Shown piece by piece: positions 47,719-56,115 of a stretch of 64,000 nucleotides of DNA. Both the position numbers and the translations under genes were made by a program. The stretch comes from Pseudomonas eutrophicaquae. Its GTDB lineage: Bacteria > Pseudomonadota > Gammaproteobacteria > Pseudomonadales > Pseudomonadaceae. The notes below the pieces were generated by a model. It had not been told where the DNA came from. It made no database searches and saw nothing but the letters and a program-made list of their open reading frames with translations. The stretch is from assembly GCF_023544715.1 (NCBI RefSeq), contig NZ_JAMJEZ010000004.1:62001-126000 (forward strand), given 5' to 3'. How positions within the stretch are numbered: position 1 is the stretch's first letter; every line of letters starts with the position of its first letter.

Positions 47719-48355
47719 AGGCCATCCCCCGCCGCGACAGATCCAGCTCGCGATAACCGGACGGGCGCTGCCCGAGGGTGTGGTGAGTGGTCAGCACCAC
47801 CATGCCGCCGGCTTCGCAGTGCCGGGCGAGGTGGGCTTCGAGCTGGGCCACGCCCTGCTTGTCGAGGGCGGTGAAGGGCTCATCGAGGATCCACAGCGGC
47901 GGCGGATCCAGATAGAGACGCGCCAGCGCCACGCGGCGCTGCTGACCGGCCGACAGAGTGTGGCAGGGCACATCCTCAAAGCCCCGCAGCCCTACGGCAG
48001 CCAGCGCTTGCCAGATGGCGGTACGGCTGGCCGGCACCTGCAGGGCGCACAGCCAGGCGAGGTTTTCCTCGGGGCTCAGCAGTCCCTTGATGCCGGCCGC
48101 ATGGCCGATCCACAACAGATTGCGGGCCAGGGTATCGCACTGCTGCTCCAGCGCCTGCCCGCTCAGGCGGATTTCGCCGGCGCTCGGCTGCATCAGCCCG
48201 GCCAGCAGGCGCAAGAGGCTGGTCTTGCCGCTGCCATTGGGGCCGGCAATCTGCACCATTTCGCCCGGGCGCAAAGTCATGTCGAGCTGCTCGAACAGCA
48301 GCCGCTGGTCACGCTCGCAGGCAAGCTCGCAGGCTTCAAGGAAGGGACTGGTCAC
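47711..48355 (-). CDS. ccmA: Haem ABC exporter ATP-binding subunit CcmA
   Basis: 214 residues. ABC ATPase with Walker A GPNGSGKT (38-45), a signature close to [16 protein letters not shown], and Walker [13 protein letters not shown]. It powers release of haem-CcmE. The start is taken as GTG at 48353-48355 ([20 protein letters not shown] follows); the in-frame sequence further upstream is unlike the family. First gene of the nine-gene ccm operon; all junctions down to ccmI overlap or nearly touch. Confidence 0.95.
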   Translation of the reverse strand: MTSPFLEACELACERDQRLLFEQLDMTLRPGEMVQIAGPNGSGKTSLLRLLAGLMQPSAGEIRLSGQALEQQCDTLARNLLWIGHAAGIKGLLSPEENLAWLCALQVPASRTAIWQALAAVGLRGFEDVPCHTLSAGQQRRVALARLYLDPPPLWILDEPFTALDKQGVAQLEAHLARHCEAGGMVVLTTHHTLGQRPSGYRELDLSRRGMACE

Positions 48356-48415
48356 AGCATGGCTATCCGTCGGCGCTCCGGGGAGGCCGGCCGTCTGCCG
48401 GCCGGGTCGGCGCGC

Positions 48416-48421
48416 ATTATA
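48416..48421 (-). promoter_or_regulatory. Candidate -10 element of the ccm operon
   Basis: TATAAT on the minus strand, about 60 bases before the ccmA start. The -35 is not clear at the usual distance. It lies in the 136-base gap between the FleN-like gene and ccmA. Confidence 0.4.
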
Positions 48422-48491
48422 CATAGCCACCCAACGGCCCGATGCGCGGATTTTTCAACAGTGTGTGACCGGCGCTGCGGGCCGAATCGGC

Positions 48492-49322
48492 TCAGGCCGG
48501 CCGTGGACGCGGCTGGTATTGGGCCGCCACCAGATGCTCGATGAAAAACTCCAGGTGCCCGCGCGGATTGGCCGGCAGCGGCCAGCCATCGATGGTCTCG
48601 GCCAGCCGGGCATAGGTCTGGGCGATGCGGCTGCGCGGCTGCAGCTCGCAGACCGCCCCCTGGCGCTGCACGGCGCGGCGCAGGGTGTCGTCCTGGGGCA
48701 CTGCGCCGAGGTAATCCAGCGCGATGCCGTCCAGGTCATCGATCTGCTGCAGCAGGCGCTCATGCAGCGCCCGGCCCTCGGCAGCGTTCTGCGTCATGCT
48801 GGCCAGCAGGCGCACCCGGCGCAGCCCCTGAGCGCTGTTCAGGCGGCGCAACAAGGCCAGCGCAGCGGCCCGGGCTGCCGGCTCATCACTGACCACCAGC
48901 AGCACCTCGCTGGCCGCGCGCAGCAGGCAGCGCACATCCGCCCCGAGCCCCGGCGAGCAGTCGATCAGCAAGACCTGCGGGGGCTGCGCCAGCGTGCTGA
49001 AGGCCTGAATCAGCCCGGCCAGCTGGCGGGCGTCGGGCAGCGGGTCCAGGCTGCTGCCGGCCAGAAGCTGCAGCTCGCCAACCGGCTGGATTGCCTCGGC
49101 CAGCGTGCAGTCACCGGCCAGCACTTGCGCCAGGGTGCGCGGCGGCGCCAGGCCCAGACTGACGGCCACCTCCGGCAGGGCAAAGGCGGCATCGACCAGC
49201 ATCACCCGCCGGCCACGGGCGGCCAGCGAGAAGGCCAAGTTGATCGCCGCCTGGGTCTTGCCGACGCCGCCCTTGCCACTGGCCAGCGCAATCACCTGGA
49301 CCGGGCTCAGTGGCTTGCTCAT
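48492..49322 (-). CDS. FleN-like MinD/ParA-family ATPase
   Basis: 276 residues, closely resembling FleN (FlhG), the ATPase that binds FleQ and restrains flagellar gene activation in Pseudomonas. Walker A GKGGVGKT (16-23) is intact. The C-terminus WPLPANPRGHLEFFIEHLV (247-265) is almost the FleN sequence. The Walker A-prime site, DADLGL in FleN as I recall it, here reads DAAFAL (44-49), so one conserved Asp is lost. The switch II region is DCSPGLG instead of DTAAGIG. The ATG overlaps the stop of the FleQ-like gene, so the partners are made together. No flagellar genes flank it. Confidence 0.85.
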   Translation of the reverse strand: MSKPLSPVQVIALASGKGGVGKTQAAINLAFSLAARGRRVMLVDAAFALPEVAVSLGLAPPRTLAQVLAGDCTLAEAIQPVGELQLLAGSSLDPLPDARQLAGLIQAFSTLAQPPQVLLIDCSPGLGADVRCLLRAASEVLLVVSDEPAARAAALALLRRLNSAQGLRRVRLLASMTQNAAEGRALHERLLQQIDDLDGIALDYLGAVPQDDTLRRAVQRQGAVCELQPRSRIAQTYARLAETIDGWPLPANPRGHLEFFIEHLVAAQYQPRPRPA

Positions 49323-50761
49323 GCCTCGTCCTCCTCGTCACGGCGCTGCATGCCGTATTTGCGCATCTTTTCCACCAGCGTGGTACGCCGCAGGCGCAGC
49401 CGCTCGGCCGCCCGGGCCACGACCCCACCGGCATCGTCCATCGCCTGCTGGATCAGCACCTGTTCAAGGTTGCCCAGATAGGCCTTGAGGTCCAGCCCGC
49501 CCACCGGCAGCAAAACCGGCGAATCCAGCCCCGGCAGGCTGGCCTGACTGCTGGCCGCCACCGGAAGCGCCGTGTCCAGCTCCTCGGACAGGTAGCGATA
49601 CTTCTTCGGCAGCTCGCCCACCCCGACCACTCCATAGGGATGCATGATGGCCAGACGCTCGACCAGATTGGCCAGCTCGCGCACGTTGCCGCGCCAGTCG
49701 TGCTGGCACAGCGAGAGCAGCGCTGCGGAGTTGAAGCGAATCGAGCCGCGCTTTTCATGCTCCAGACGGGCGGTCAGCTCGTTGATCAGCAGCGGAATAT
49801 CCTCGACCCGCTCACGCAGCGGCGGCAGCTCGATGGTGAAGCGGCTCAGCCGGTAATAGAGATCACTGGAGAACTGTCCGACAGCAATCCGCGGCTCAAG
49901 CCCGGGTTGCGAGGCAGCGACAATGCGGACATTCAGGGGCCGCGGCTGGCTGTCGCCTAGGCGCTCGAAGCAGTCCTCCTGCAGCAGACGCTGCAGACGT
50001 CCCTGCGCCGAGGGCGGCAGGCAGCCGATCTCGTCCAGGAACAGCGTGCCCCCGGCGGCCATTTCCAACCGCCCGGGCCGCTCATGCAGGGCGCCCGCAA
50101 ATGCACCCTGCTGATAACCGAACAACTCGCCCTCCAGCACCGCTGGATCAACCGCCGCACAGTTGAACGGCACGAAGGGCTGCTCACGGCGCGGCGAGTG
50201 GTAGTGCAGGTTGCGCGCCACCACCTCCTTGCCACTGCCCGGCTCGCCCAGCAGCAGCACGCTGCACTCGGTCTGTGCCACCTGCTGCAGCTGCTCGCGC
50301 ACCTCCTGAATGGCGCGGCTGGTACCGACCAGGCTGCGGAACAGGTTCGGCTCGCGCAGCAGGCCGCGGTCACGGTCCCGGTCATAGACCTGCCGGTACA
50401 CCTGCACGCGGTGCAGGGCATCGGTCAGCTGGCTGTAGCTGGGCGGCATGTCCAGCTGGGCCAGCACCCGGCGGCGCAGCTCATCGGGCCAGCTGGCGTA
50501 CTCCTGCGCTCCAAATAGCAGGATCGGCAGGTGCTCGACCGTCCCGCCGAGCTGGCGCAGCAGCCGCAGCCGGTGACTGGCCTGCCGCGGCCCGAGCAGC
50601 AGGCAGGAAAGCACCGGCGCGCCCTGGGCCTGCCATTCCGCCAGCACGTCCTCGCCCTGGCAGATCAGGAAGGGCTCGCCGAGAAACTCGAGGATCACCG
50701 CCAGGTCATGGCAGCGCTGGGGGTCATCATCTATCAGCAGCAAACGGGCATCACGCAGCAT
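49319..50761 (-). CDS. FleQ-like enhancer-binding protein with altered sigma-54 loop (GAFAGA)
   Basis: 480 residues. N-terminal degenerate receiver domain (1-125, FleQ type), LFRS (140-143, part of the c-di-GMP site in FleQ), AAA+ domain with Walker A GEPGSGKE (172-179), post-Walker R183 and Walker B TLFLDE (239-244). The Fis-type helix-turn-helix (447-470, VVARAAERLRLRRTTLVEKM) is nearly FleQ. The sigma-54 contact loop is GAFAGA (219-224) in place of GAFTGA. DNA binding and c-di-GMP sensing are thus likely retained but sigma-54 activation doubtful. The ATG at 50759-50761 lacks a strong ribosome site. Coupled to the FleN-like gene; divergent from moxR. Confidence 0.87.
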   Translation of the reverse strand: MLRDARLLLIDDDPQRCHDLAVILEFLGEPFLICQGEDVLAEWQAQGAPVLSCLLLGPRQASHRLRLLRQLGGTVEHLPILLFGAQEYASWPDELRRRVLAQLDMPPSYSQLTDALHRVQVYRQVYDRDRDRGLLREPNLFRSLVGTSRAIQEVREQLQQVAQTECSVLLLGEPGSGKEVVARNLHYHSPRREQPFVPFNCAAVDPAVLEGELFGYQQGAFAGALHERPGRLEMAAGGTLFLDEIGCLPPSAQGRLQRLLQEDCFERLGDSQPRPLNVRIVAASQPGLEPRIAVGQFSSDLYYRLSRFTIELPPLRERVEDIPLLINELTARLEHEKRGSIRFNSAALLSLCQHDWRGNVRELANLVERLAIMHPYGVVGVGELPKKYRYLSEELDTALPVAASSQASLPGLDSPVLLPVGGLDLKAYLGNLEQVLIQQAMDDAGGVVARAAERLRLRRTTLVEKMRKYGMQRRDEEDEA

Positions 50762-50830
50762 GATCGGTCGCACCTGGGGCAGAAAGGGGGCAAGACGACA
50801 CGCCAAGGCGACCCGTCCCGTATCGGCGGC

Positions 50831-50859
50831 AGTTAAGCCAAAACCCCGCCAGCAGTCAA
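50831..50859 (-). promoter_or_regulatory. Sigma-70 promoter of the FleQ-like gene
   Basis: Minus strand: TTGACT (complement of 50854-50859), a 17-base spacer, and TTAACT (complement of 50831-50836). The start would be near 50824, giving a leader of about 60 bases. The -35 is overlapped by a FleQ-box-like palindrome. Confidence 0.72.
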
Positions 50860-50868
50860 ATAGATGAC
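50855..50868. promoter_or_regulatory. FleQ-box-like operator GTCAAATAGATGAC
   Basis: Both half-sites, GTCA and TGAC, stand six bases apart, as in the FleQ box GTCANTAAATTGAC; the core is A/T-rich but not identical. It covers the -35 of the FleQ-like gene and lies 110 bases before moxR. Autorepression, and perhaps control of the bat operon, is inferred. Confidence 0.6.
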
Positions 50869-50977
50869 GCTTGCCAGGGCGTGTGCCAACAACTCATCAC
50901 CCAGACAGCGGGCTGCCCGCCGCGCGCGCGAATCGATTAAAGTGCGCACCTGCCTTTGCGAACCCGTCGAGTCCGCC

Positions 50978-51937
50978 ATGTCCCACCGTGACGCCCTGCT
51001 TGCCCTGCGCCAGTACCTTGCCAGCCAGATCCTCGGCCAGGAGCGGCTGCTCGATCGCCTGCTGATTGCCCTGCTCGCCGATGGTCACCTGCTGGTCGAA
51101 GGCGCGCCGGGGCTGGCCAAGACCAAGGCGATCAAGGATCTGGCCGCCGGTCTGGAAGCAGAGTTTCACCGCATCCAGTTCACCCCGGATCTGCTGCCGG
51201 CCGACATCACCGGCACCGAGATCTACCGCCCTGAGGATGGCAGTTTCGTATTCCAGCGCGGGCCGATCTTCCACAACCTGGTGCTGGCCGATGAGATCAA
51301 CCGCGCGCCAGCCAAGGTGCAGTCAGCGCTGCTGGAGGCCATGGCCGAGCGGCAGGTGAGCATTGGCCGCACCACCTGGGCCCTGCCGCCGCTGTTTCTG
51401 GTGATGGCCACCCAGAACCCCCTCGAGCAGGAAGGCACCTATCCGCTGCCCGAAGCGCAGCTCGATCGCTTCCTGATGCACGTCAAGCTCGGCTACCCGG
51501 ATGCCTCGGTGGAGCGGCGCATCCTGCAGCAGGCACGCGGCGAGGCCCTGTGCGGCGAGACCCAGCCCGAGCAGCGCCTGAGCCAGGAAGCGATCATGGC
51601 GGCCCGCCACGAGATCCTCGGCCTGTACATGGCCGATGCGGTGGAGGAGTACCTGGTGCAGCTGGTGATGGCCACCCGCACCCCGGCACGCTTTGACGCC
51701 GAGCTGGCCGAGTGGATCGCCTGGGGCGCCAGCCCGCGCGGCTCGATTGCGCTGGATCGCTGCGCACGGGCACATGCCTGGCTGGCCGGGCGCGATTTTG
51801 TCAGCCCCGAGGACATCCAGAACGTGCTGTTCGATGTGCTGCGTCACCGCATCATCCTGTCCTTTGAGGCCGAGGCGGCCGGCATCGATCAGGATCGGGT
51901 GATCCAGCGCCTGCTCGATGTGGTCGCGGTGGCCTGA
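50978..51937 (+). CDS. MoxR-family AAA+ ATPase
   Basis: 319 residues. Walker A GAPGLAKT (42-49), Walker B LVLADEINRAP, and sensor stretch LVMATQNPLEQEGTYPLPEAQLDRF are textbook MoxR. These ATPases act as chaperones with VWA-domain partners, which are encoded downstream here. The ATG at 50978 begins MSHRDALLALRQYLASQILGQE. First gene of a six-gene operon (MoxR, DUF58, DUF4381, VWA, VWA-TPR, BatD) in which every following junction overlaps or nearly touches. Confidence 0.95.
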   Translation: MSHRDALLALRQYLASQILGQERLLDRLLIALLADGHLLVEGAPGLAKTKAIKDLAAGLEAEFHRIQFTPDLLPADITGTEIYRPEDGSFVFQRGPIFHNLVLADEINRAPAKVQSALLEAMAERQVSIGRTTWALPPLFLVMATQNPLEQEGTYPLPEAQLDRFLMHVKLGYPDASVERRILQQARGEALCGETQPEQRLSQEAIMAARHEILGLYMADAVEEYLVQLVMATRTPARFDAELAEWIAWGASPRGSIALDRCARAHAWLAGRDFVSPEDIQNVLFDVLRHRIILSFEAEAAGIDQDRVIQRLLDVVAVA

Positions 51938-51943
51938 CGCGCC

Positions 51944-52891
51944 ATGCACGCCTCCCCCGCGATCCCCGGCGTGACGATCGGGCTGGCTGAGCTCCTGGAG
52001 ATCCGCCATCACCTGCGCCAGATCCAGCTGTTTTCCAAGGATGAGCGGCGCAGCCCGCTGATCGGCCTGCACCAGTCACGCCTGCGCGGACGCGGTGTGG
52101 ATTTCGACCAGGTGCGGGTCTATCAGCCGGGTGACGATGTGCGCACCATCGACTGGCGGGTCACCGCCCGCACCCGCGAACCCCACACCAAGCTGTTCCA
52201 TGAGGAGCGCGAGCGGCCGGTCCTGCTGCTGGTCGAGCAGAGTCCGGCGCTGTTTTTCGGCAGCGTGCGCGGCTTCAAGTCGGTGCTGGCGGCTGAAGTG
52301 GCGGCGCTGTTTGGCTGGGCGGCCCTGCAGCATAACGACCGGATCGGCGGACTGGTCTTCGATGGCCAGCAGTGCAGCGAAGTGCGCCCGCGACGCAGCA
52401 AGCAGAGCCTGCTGCAACTGCTCGGCCGCCTGGTGCGCGCCAATCAGGCACTGGCCAGCGCGCCGCCCGCTGCCTCCCCGGGACATGGCCTGCCCCGGGC
52501 CCTGCGCCGGGCCCGCGAGATCCTGCGTCCGGGCAGTCTGGCGCTGCTGATCGCGGACGAGCGCAGCCTGGACCACGCCGCCGAGCAGCAGATCGACCTG
52601 CTGGCGCAGCACTGTGATTTGATTCTGGTGCCGATCAGCGACCCGCTCGAACACCATTTGCCGGCGGCTGGTCTACTGCGCTTTGCCGATGCGCAGTGCA
52701 GCCTGGTGCTGGACAGCAACGATCCTCGGGTGCGCGAGGCCTGGCAGCAGCAGGCCCGCGAGCGCCAGGCGCGCTGGCAGCGGCTGGCGCAAAAATCCGG
52801 CCTGGCGCTGCTGCCCCTCAGCACCGGCCGCCCGCTACTCGAGCAACTGCAGGCGCAGCTGCAAGCCCCGCAACGGAGTCGTCAGGCATGA
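51944..52891 (+). CDS. DUF58-domain protein of the MoxR/Bat operon
   Basis: 315 residues. The DUF58 signature is RGRGVDFDQVRVYQPGDDVRTIDWRVTARTREPHTKLFHEERE (about 45-90). No membrane helix is evident, so it is probably cytoplasmic. The C-terminal half has a VWA-like fold (LALLIADERSLD) without a clear metal site. Its partner role with MoxR is inferred from constant co-occurrence. The ATG is six bases after the moxR stop; the end overlaps the DUF4381 start. Confidence 0.92.
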   Translation: MHASPAIPGVTIGLAELLEIRHHLRQIQLFSKDERRSPLIGLHQSRLRGRGVDFDQVRVYQPGDDVRTIDWRVTARTREPHTKLFHEERERPVLLLVEQSPALFFGSVRGFKSVLAAEVAALFGWAALQHNDRIGGLVFDGQQCSEVRPRRSKQSLLQLLGRLVRANQALASAPPAASPGHGLPRALRRAREILRPGSLALLIADERSLDHAAEQQIDLLAQHCDLILVPISDPLEHHLPAAGLLRFADAQCSLVLDSNDPRVREAWQQQARERQARWQRLAQKSGLALLPLSTGRPLLEQLQAQLQAPQRSRQA

Positions 52892-53394
52892 CGGATCGGG
52901 AAGCCCTGCTTGCCCAACTGGCCCCCCTGCACCTGCCGGCCGCGCCCTCGCTCTGGCCCCCGGCGCCCGGCTGGTGGCTGCTGGCGGCCATGCTGCTGGG
53001 CCTGACCGCCGCCGCGCTGTATCGCTACCGCCTGCGCACGCCCAGCGCCCCGCCCGCTCCGCCCACGATCGATCTGGAGCCTTATCGACAGAGCGCCCTG
53101 GAAGCCCTGCAGCAACTGCCGCGCCCCTATGACGGCGCGCCCGCCGGCCCCTGGCTGCAGGCCCTCAATGCCCTGCTCAAACGGCTGTGCCGGGCCCGCT
53201 ATCCGGACAGCGCCAGCCATACCCTGAGCGGCCGTGCCTGGCTGGCCTTTCTCGACAACCGCTGCCCAGCCGCCGGGCTGACACGCTGGATGATTCTGGT
53301 CGAGGGCGGCTACCGTGCGGACTGTCGCCTGGATGACAAGGCCATCGAGGGCCTGCAGCAGGCCGTGGCCACCTGGATCCAAAAACATGCCTGA
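52888..53394 (+). CDS. DUF4381-domain membrane protein
   Basis: 168 residues. One membrane helix (about 25-45, APGWWLLAAMLLGLTAAALYRY) with a Pro-rich N-terminus and a cytoplasmic helical domain ending in WMILVEGGYRADCRLDDKAIEGLQQAVATWI. DUF4381 occurs in MoxR/VWA operons and presumably helps assemble the VWA proteins. Start overlaps the DUF58 stop as ATGA; end overlaps batA by eight bases. Confidence 0.88.
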   Translation: MTDREALLAQLAPLHLPAAPSLWPPAPGWWLLAAMLLGLTAAALYRYRLRTPSAPPAPPTIDLEPYRQSALEALQQLPRPYDGAPAGPWLQALNALLKRLCRARYPDSASHTLSGRAWLAFLDNRCPAAGLTRWMILVEGGYRADCRLDDKAIEGLQQAVATWIQKHA

Positions 53395-54388
53395 GTTTGC
53401 CTGGCCCTGGGTGTTCGCCCTGCTACCGCTGCCCTGGCTGCTGCGCCGCCTGCTACCGGATGCACAGCGGGACGAGCCGGCCCTGCAGGTCAGCGCGCTG
53501 GACGAGCTGGCGCCACCCACCGAACCCCGGCGCACGCCCCTGCTCGGCCCGCCCGTCCGCCAGCTGCCTTATCTGCTGATCTGGCTGCTGCTGGTCATCG
53601 CGGCCGCCCGTCCGCAGTGGCTGGGCGAGCCGCTGCCGGTACCCTCCAGCGGGCGCGATCTGCTGCTGGCGGTGGATGTCTCAGGCTCCATGGAGCAGTT
53701 CGACATGCGCCATGCCGAGCGCTCGATCAGCCGACTGCAGCTGGTACAGGCGCTATTCGGCCCGTTCATCGAGCAGCGTCAGGGCGACCGGATTGGCCTG
53801 ATCCTGTTCGGCAGCCGGCCTTACCTGCAGGCACCGCTGACCTTTGATCGCAGCACAGTGCACACCTGGCTGCGCCAGGCACAGGTCGGGATTGCCGGAT
53901 CACAAACCGCGCTGGGCGATGCGATAGGGCTGGCGATCAAGCGCCTGCGCCAGCGCCCGGCCAACAGCCGGGTGCTGATCCTGGTCACCGATGGCGCCAA
54001 CACCGCCGGCTACCTGCCGCCGCTGACCGCCGCCCGCCTGGCGGCTGCTGAAGGCATCCGGCTGTACACCATCGGCATCGGCGCAAGCCCCGACGATCTG
54101 GAGCAGCTCGGGCCAGACCAGCTGATTCAGGGCCTGGATCTGGATGAGCCCCTGCTGCGCGAAATCGCCGATATTGGCCGCGGCGCTTATTTTCGCGCCC
54201 GCAGCGGTCAGGAGCTTAAGGCCATCACCCACACGCTGGATCAGCTCGAACCGGTCGCCCAGGCGCCGCGCCGCGCTTTTCAGATCCACCCGCTGCACCA
54301 CTGGCCGCTGGCGGCCGCCCTGCTGCTGAGCGTCGGGCTGGCGGTGCAGCGGCACGGTTTGCGCAGGCGCCCGAGGGACTGTTCATGA
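53387..54388 (+). CDS. batA: BatA-like VWA-domain membrane protein
   Basis: 333 residues. Two N-terminal hydrophobic segments (about 5-22 and 58-75) and a C-terminal helix (about 302-320) flank a VWA domain with an intact MIDAS: DVSGSM (97-102), the Thr in GSQTALGDAIG, and the Asp in LVTDGANT. It can thus bind a metal ion and a partner. BatA-type proteins are aerotolerance-linked by name but the molecular role is unclear. Overlaps both neighbours; coupled to batB by ATGA. Confidence 0.9.
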   Translation: MPEFAWPWVFALLPLPWLLRRLLPDAQRDEPALQVSALDELAPPTEPRRTPLLGPPVRQLPYLLIWLLLVIAAARPQWLGEPLPVPSSGRDLLLAVDVSGSMEQFDMRHAERSISRLQLVQALFGPFIEQRQGDRIGLILFGSRPYLQAPLTFDRSTVHTWLRQAQVGIAGSQTALGDAIGLAIKRLRQRPANSRVLILVTDGANTAGYLPPLTAARLAAAEGIRLYTIGIGASPDDLEQLGPDQLIQGLDLDEPLLREIADIGRGAYFRARSGQELKAITHTLDQLEPVAQAPRRAFQIHPLHHWPLAAALLLSVGLAVQRHGLRRRPRDCS

Positions 54389-56115
54389 GCTGGCTGCCCC
54401 ACCTGAGCCGCCCCCTCTGGCTGCTCGCCCTGCCCCTGCTGGCCTTGCTGCTGTGGCTGCTGTGGCGGCGGCGTCCGCGCCAGAGCAGCTGGCAACGCCT
54501 GCTGCCCCCGCCGCTGCAACCCTGGCTGCTGCGCGAGGGGGCCAGCGCGCGGCAGCGCCTGAGCCCCTGGTGGCTGCTCGGCATCGGCTGGCTGCTGGCC
54601 GTGCTGGTGCTGGCCGGCCCCGGCTGGCAGCGGCTGGCGCAGCCACTGTCCGGGCGCAGCGAAGCGCTGGTGGTGATGATTGAGCTGACCCCGGATCTGC
54701 TGGCGACCGACCTTGCCCCCAGCCGTCTCGAGCAGGTGCGCCGCAAGCTGCGGGACCTGCTGGACGCGCGCGCCGACGCACCCACTGCCCTCATCGTCTA
54801 CGCCGGCAGCGCCCATGTGCTGATGCCGCTGGCCGAGGATCCGCTCACCGCCCACAACCTGCTAAGCGCCCTGCATCCGCGCCTGATGCCGCTGCCGGGC
54901 CGGCGGGCTGATCTGGCCGTCGAACGGGCCCTGGCACTGCTTGAGCAGAGCGCCAACGGTCACGGCCAGCTGCTGCTGCTGACCGGCCAGCTGAGTGCTG
55001 AAGAGCGCGAGGGCCTGCGCCGTCAGCGGGCCGCACACCCGCAGCGCCTGTCGATCCTCGGTGTCGGCACGCTGCAGGGCGCGCCCATCAGCGACCCGCA
55101 AGGCGGCCTGCTACGTGATCAGGACGGCGCCATCCGCCTGCCTCGCCTGCAGGAAGCAGCATTGATTGCCAGCGCCGACGCCTATCAGCGCCTGAGTCTT
55201 GATGAGCGCGACCTGCAGGCGCTGGGCCTGCTGACGCCCTCCCCGCTCGGCCAGTCCAGCACAGGCCACCCGCCGCAGACCAGGCAGGTCTGGGCCGATC
55301 AGGGGCACTGGCTGCTGCTGGCCCTGTTGCTGCTGGCCGCCTGTGGCGCGCGGCGCGGCTGGCTGCTGGTGCTGCCGCTGCTGGTGCTGCCGCCGGGCGC
55401 CGAGGCCGCTGACCTTGAGGCCCTCTGGCGGCGTGCTGACCAGCGTGGCCTGCGTCTGCTGGAAGCCGGGCAGCCCGAACATGCGGCCCGGCAGTTCCGC
55501 GACCCGCACTGGCAGGGCATCGCGCACTTTCGCGCCGGCGACTACGAGGCCGCAGCCGACGCCTTCGCCAGCGCCGCGGGTGCCGTGGCCCATTACAACC
55601 GCGGCACTGCCCTGACCTTTGCCGGCGACTACGAGGCCGCGCGCCAGGCGTATCGCCAGGCGCTGCGCGACGATCCACAGTTTGAGGATGCCCGCCATAA
55701 TCTGCAGCATCTGGAGCGCTGGCTCAGCGAGCAGCCCACCCCTGCCCCGCCGCCCCCAGCGCAGACAACGCCGAGCACGGCGGCGGAGCAGCCTGCCGCC
55801 AGCCTGCCTGAGCGCCCACCCGCGCATACGCCAGCCGCAGCACAGCCCCTCCCACACCCGCCGCCCACGCCGGCCCCGCGTGCCACCGACATTGCGCCGG
55901 CAACCCCCGCGCAAGGCGCGAACGAGGCGCCGCAATCAGCGCCGCTGCACAAGACGACCGAGCCTCCAGCGCTGCCCCGCCCCCTTGAGCGGCCGCTCGA
56001 TGAGCAGCAGCAGGCGCTCGAGCACTGGCTGCGGCAGATCCCCGATGACCCCGCCGAATTGCTGCAGCGCACCTTCTGGCAGGACCTGCAACAGCAGCAG
56101 GAGCGCACCCAATGA
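54385..56115 (+). CDS. BatB/BatC-like VWA-TPR protein with degenerate MIDAS
   Basis: 576 residues. Membrane segments near 8-27, 62-78 and about 308-345; VWA domain (about 90-280); TPR repeats (about 360-450, GQPEHAARQFRDPHWQGIAHFRAGDYEAA); then a Pro/Ala-rich tail. The metal motif, usually DxSxS, reads E100-L-T102-P-D104, and the TDG site reads TGQ (200-202), so metal binding is probably lost although the LATDLAPSRLEQVRRKL framework remains. Sequence is otherwise typical, with no frameshift. Sits between batA and batD with 4-base overlaps. Confidence 0.88.
   Translation: MSWLPHLSRPLWLLALPLLALLLWLLWRRRPRQSSWQRLLPPPLQPWLLREGASARQRLSPWWLLGIGWLLAVLVLAGPGWQRLAQPLSGRSEALVVMIELTPDLLATDLAPSRLEQVRRKLRDLLDARADAPTALIVYAGSAHVLMPLAEDPLTAHNLLSALHPRLMPLPGRRADLAVERALALLEQSANGHGQLLLLTGQLSAEEREGLRRQRAAHPQRLSILGVGTLQGAPISDPQGGLLRDQDGAIRLPRLQEAALIASADAYQRLSLDERDLQALGLLTPSPLGQSSTGHPPQTRQVWADQGHWLLLALLLLAACGARRGWLLVLPLLVLPPGAEAADLEALWRRADQRGLRLLEAGQPEHAARQFRDPHWQGIAHFRAGDYEAAADAFASAAGAVAHYNRGTALTFAGDYEAARQAYRQALRDDPQFEDARHNLQHLERWLSEQPTPAPPPPAQTTPSTAAEQPAASLPERPPAHTPAAAQPLPHPPPTPAPRATDIAPATPAQGANEAPQSAPLHKTTEPPALPRPLERPLDEQQQALEHWLRQIPDDPAELLQRTFWQDLQQQQERTQ

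Noticed and set aside
48492-50761. Reading the FleQ/FleN-like pair as part of a flagellar cluster
   Set aside because: No flagellar or chemotaxis gene lies within the window on either side; the neighbours are the ccm and moxR-bat operons.
54385-56115. Possible pseudogenisation of the VWA-TPR gene because of the lost MIDAS
   Set aside because: The frame is full length, overlaps both neighbours in the operon, and keeps the VWA and TPR framework; more likely a functional change.
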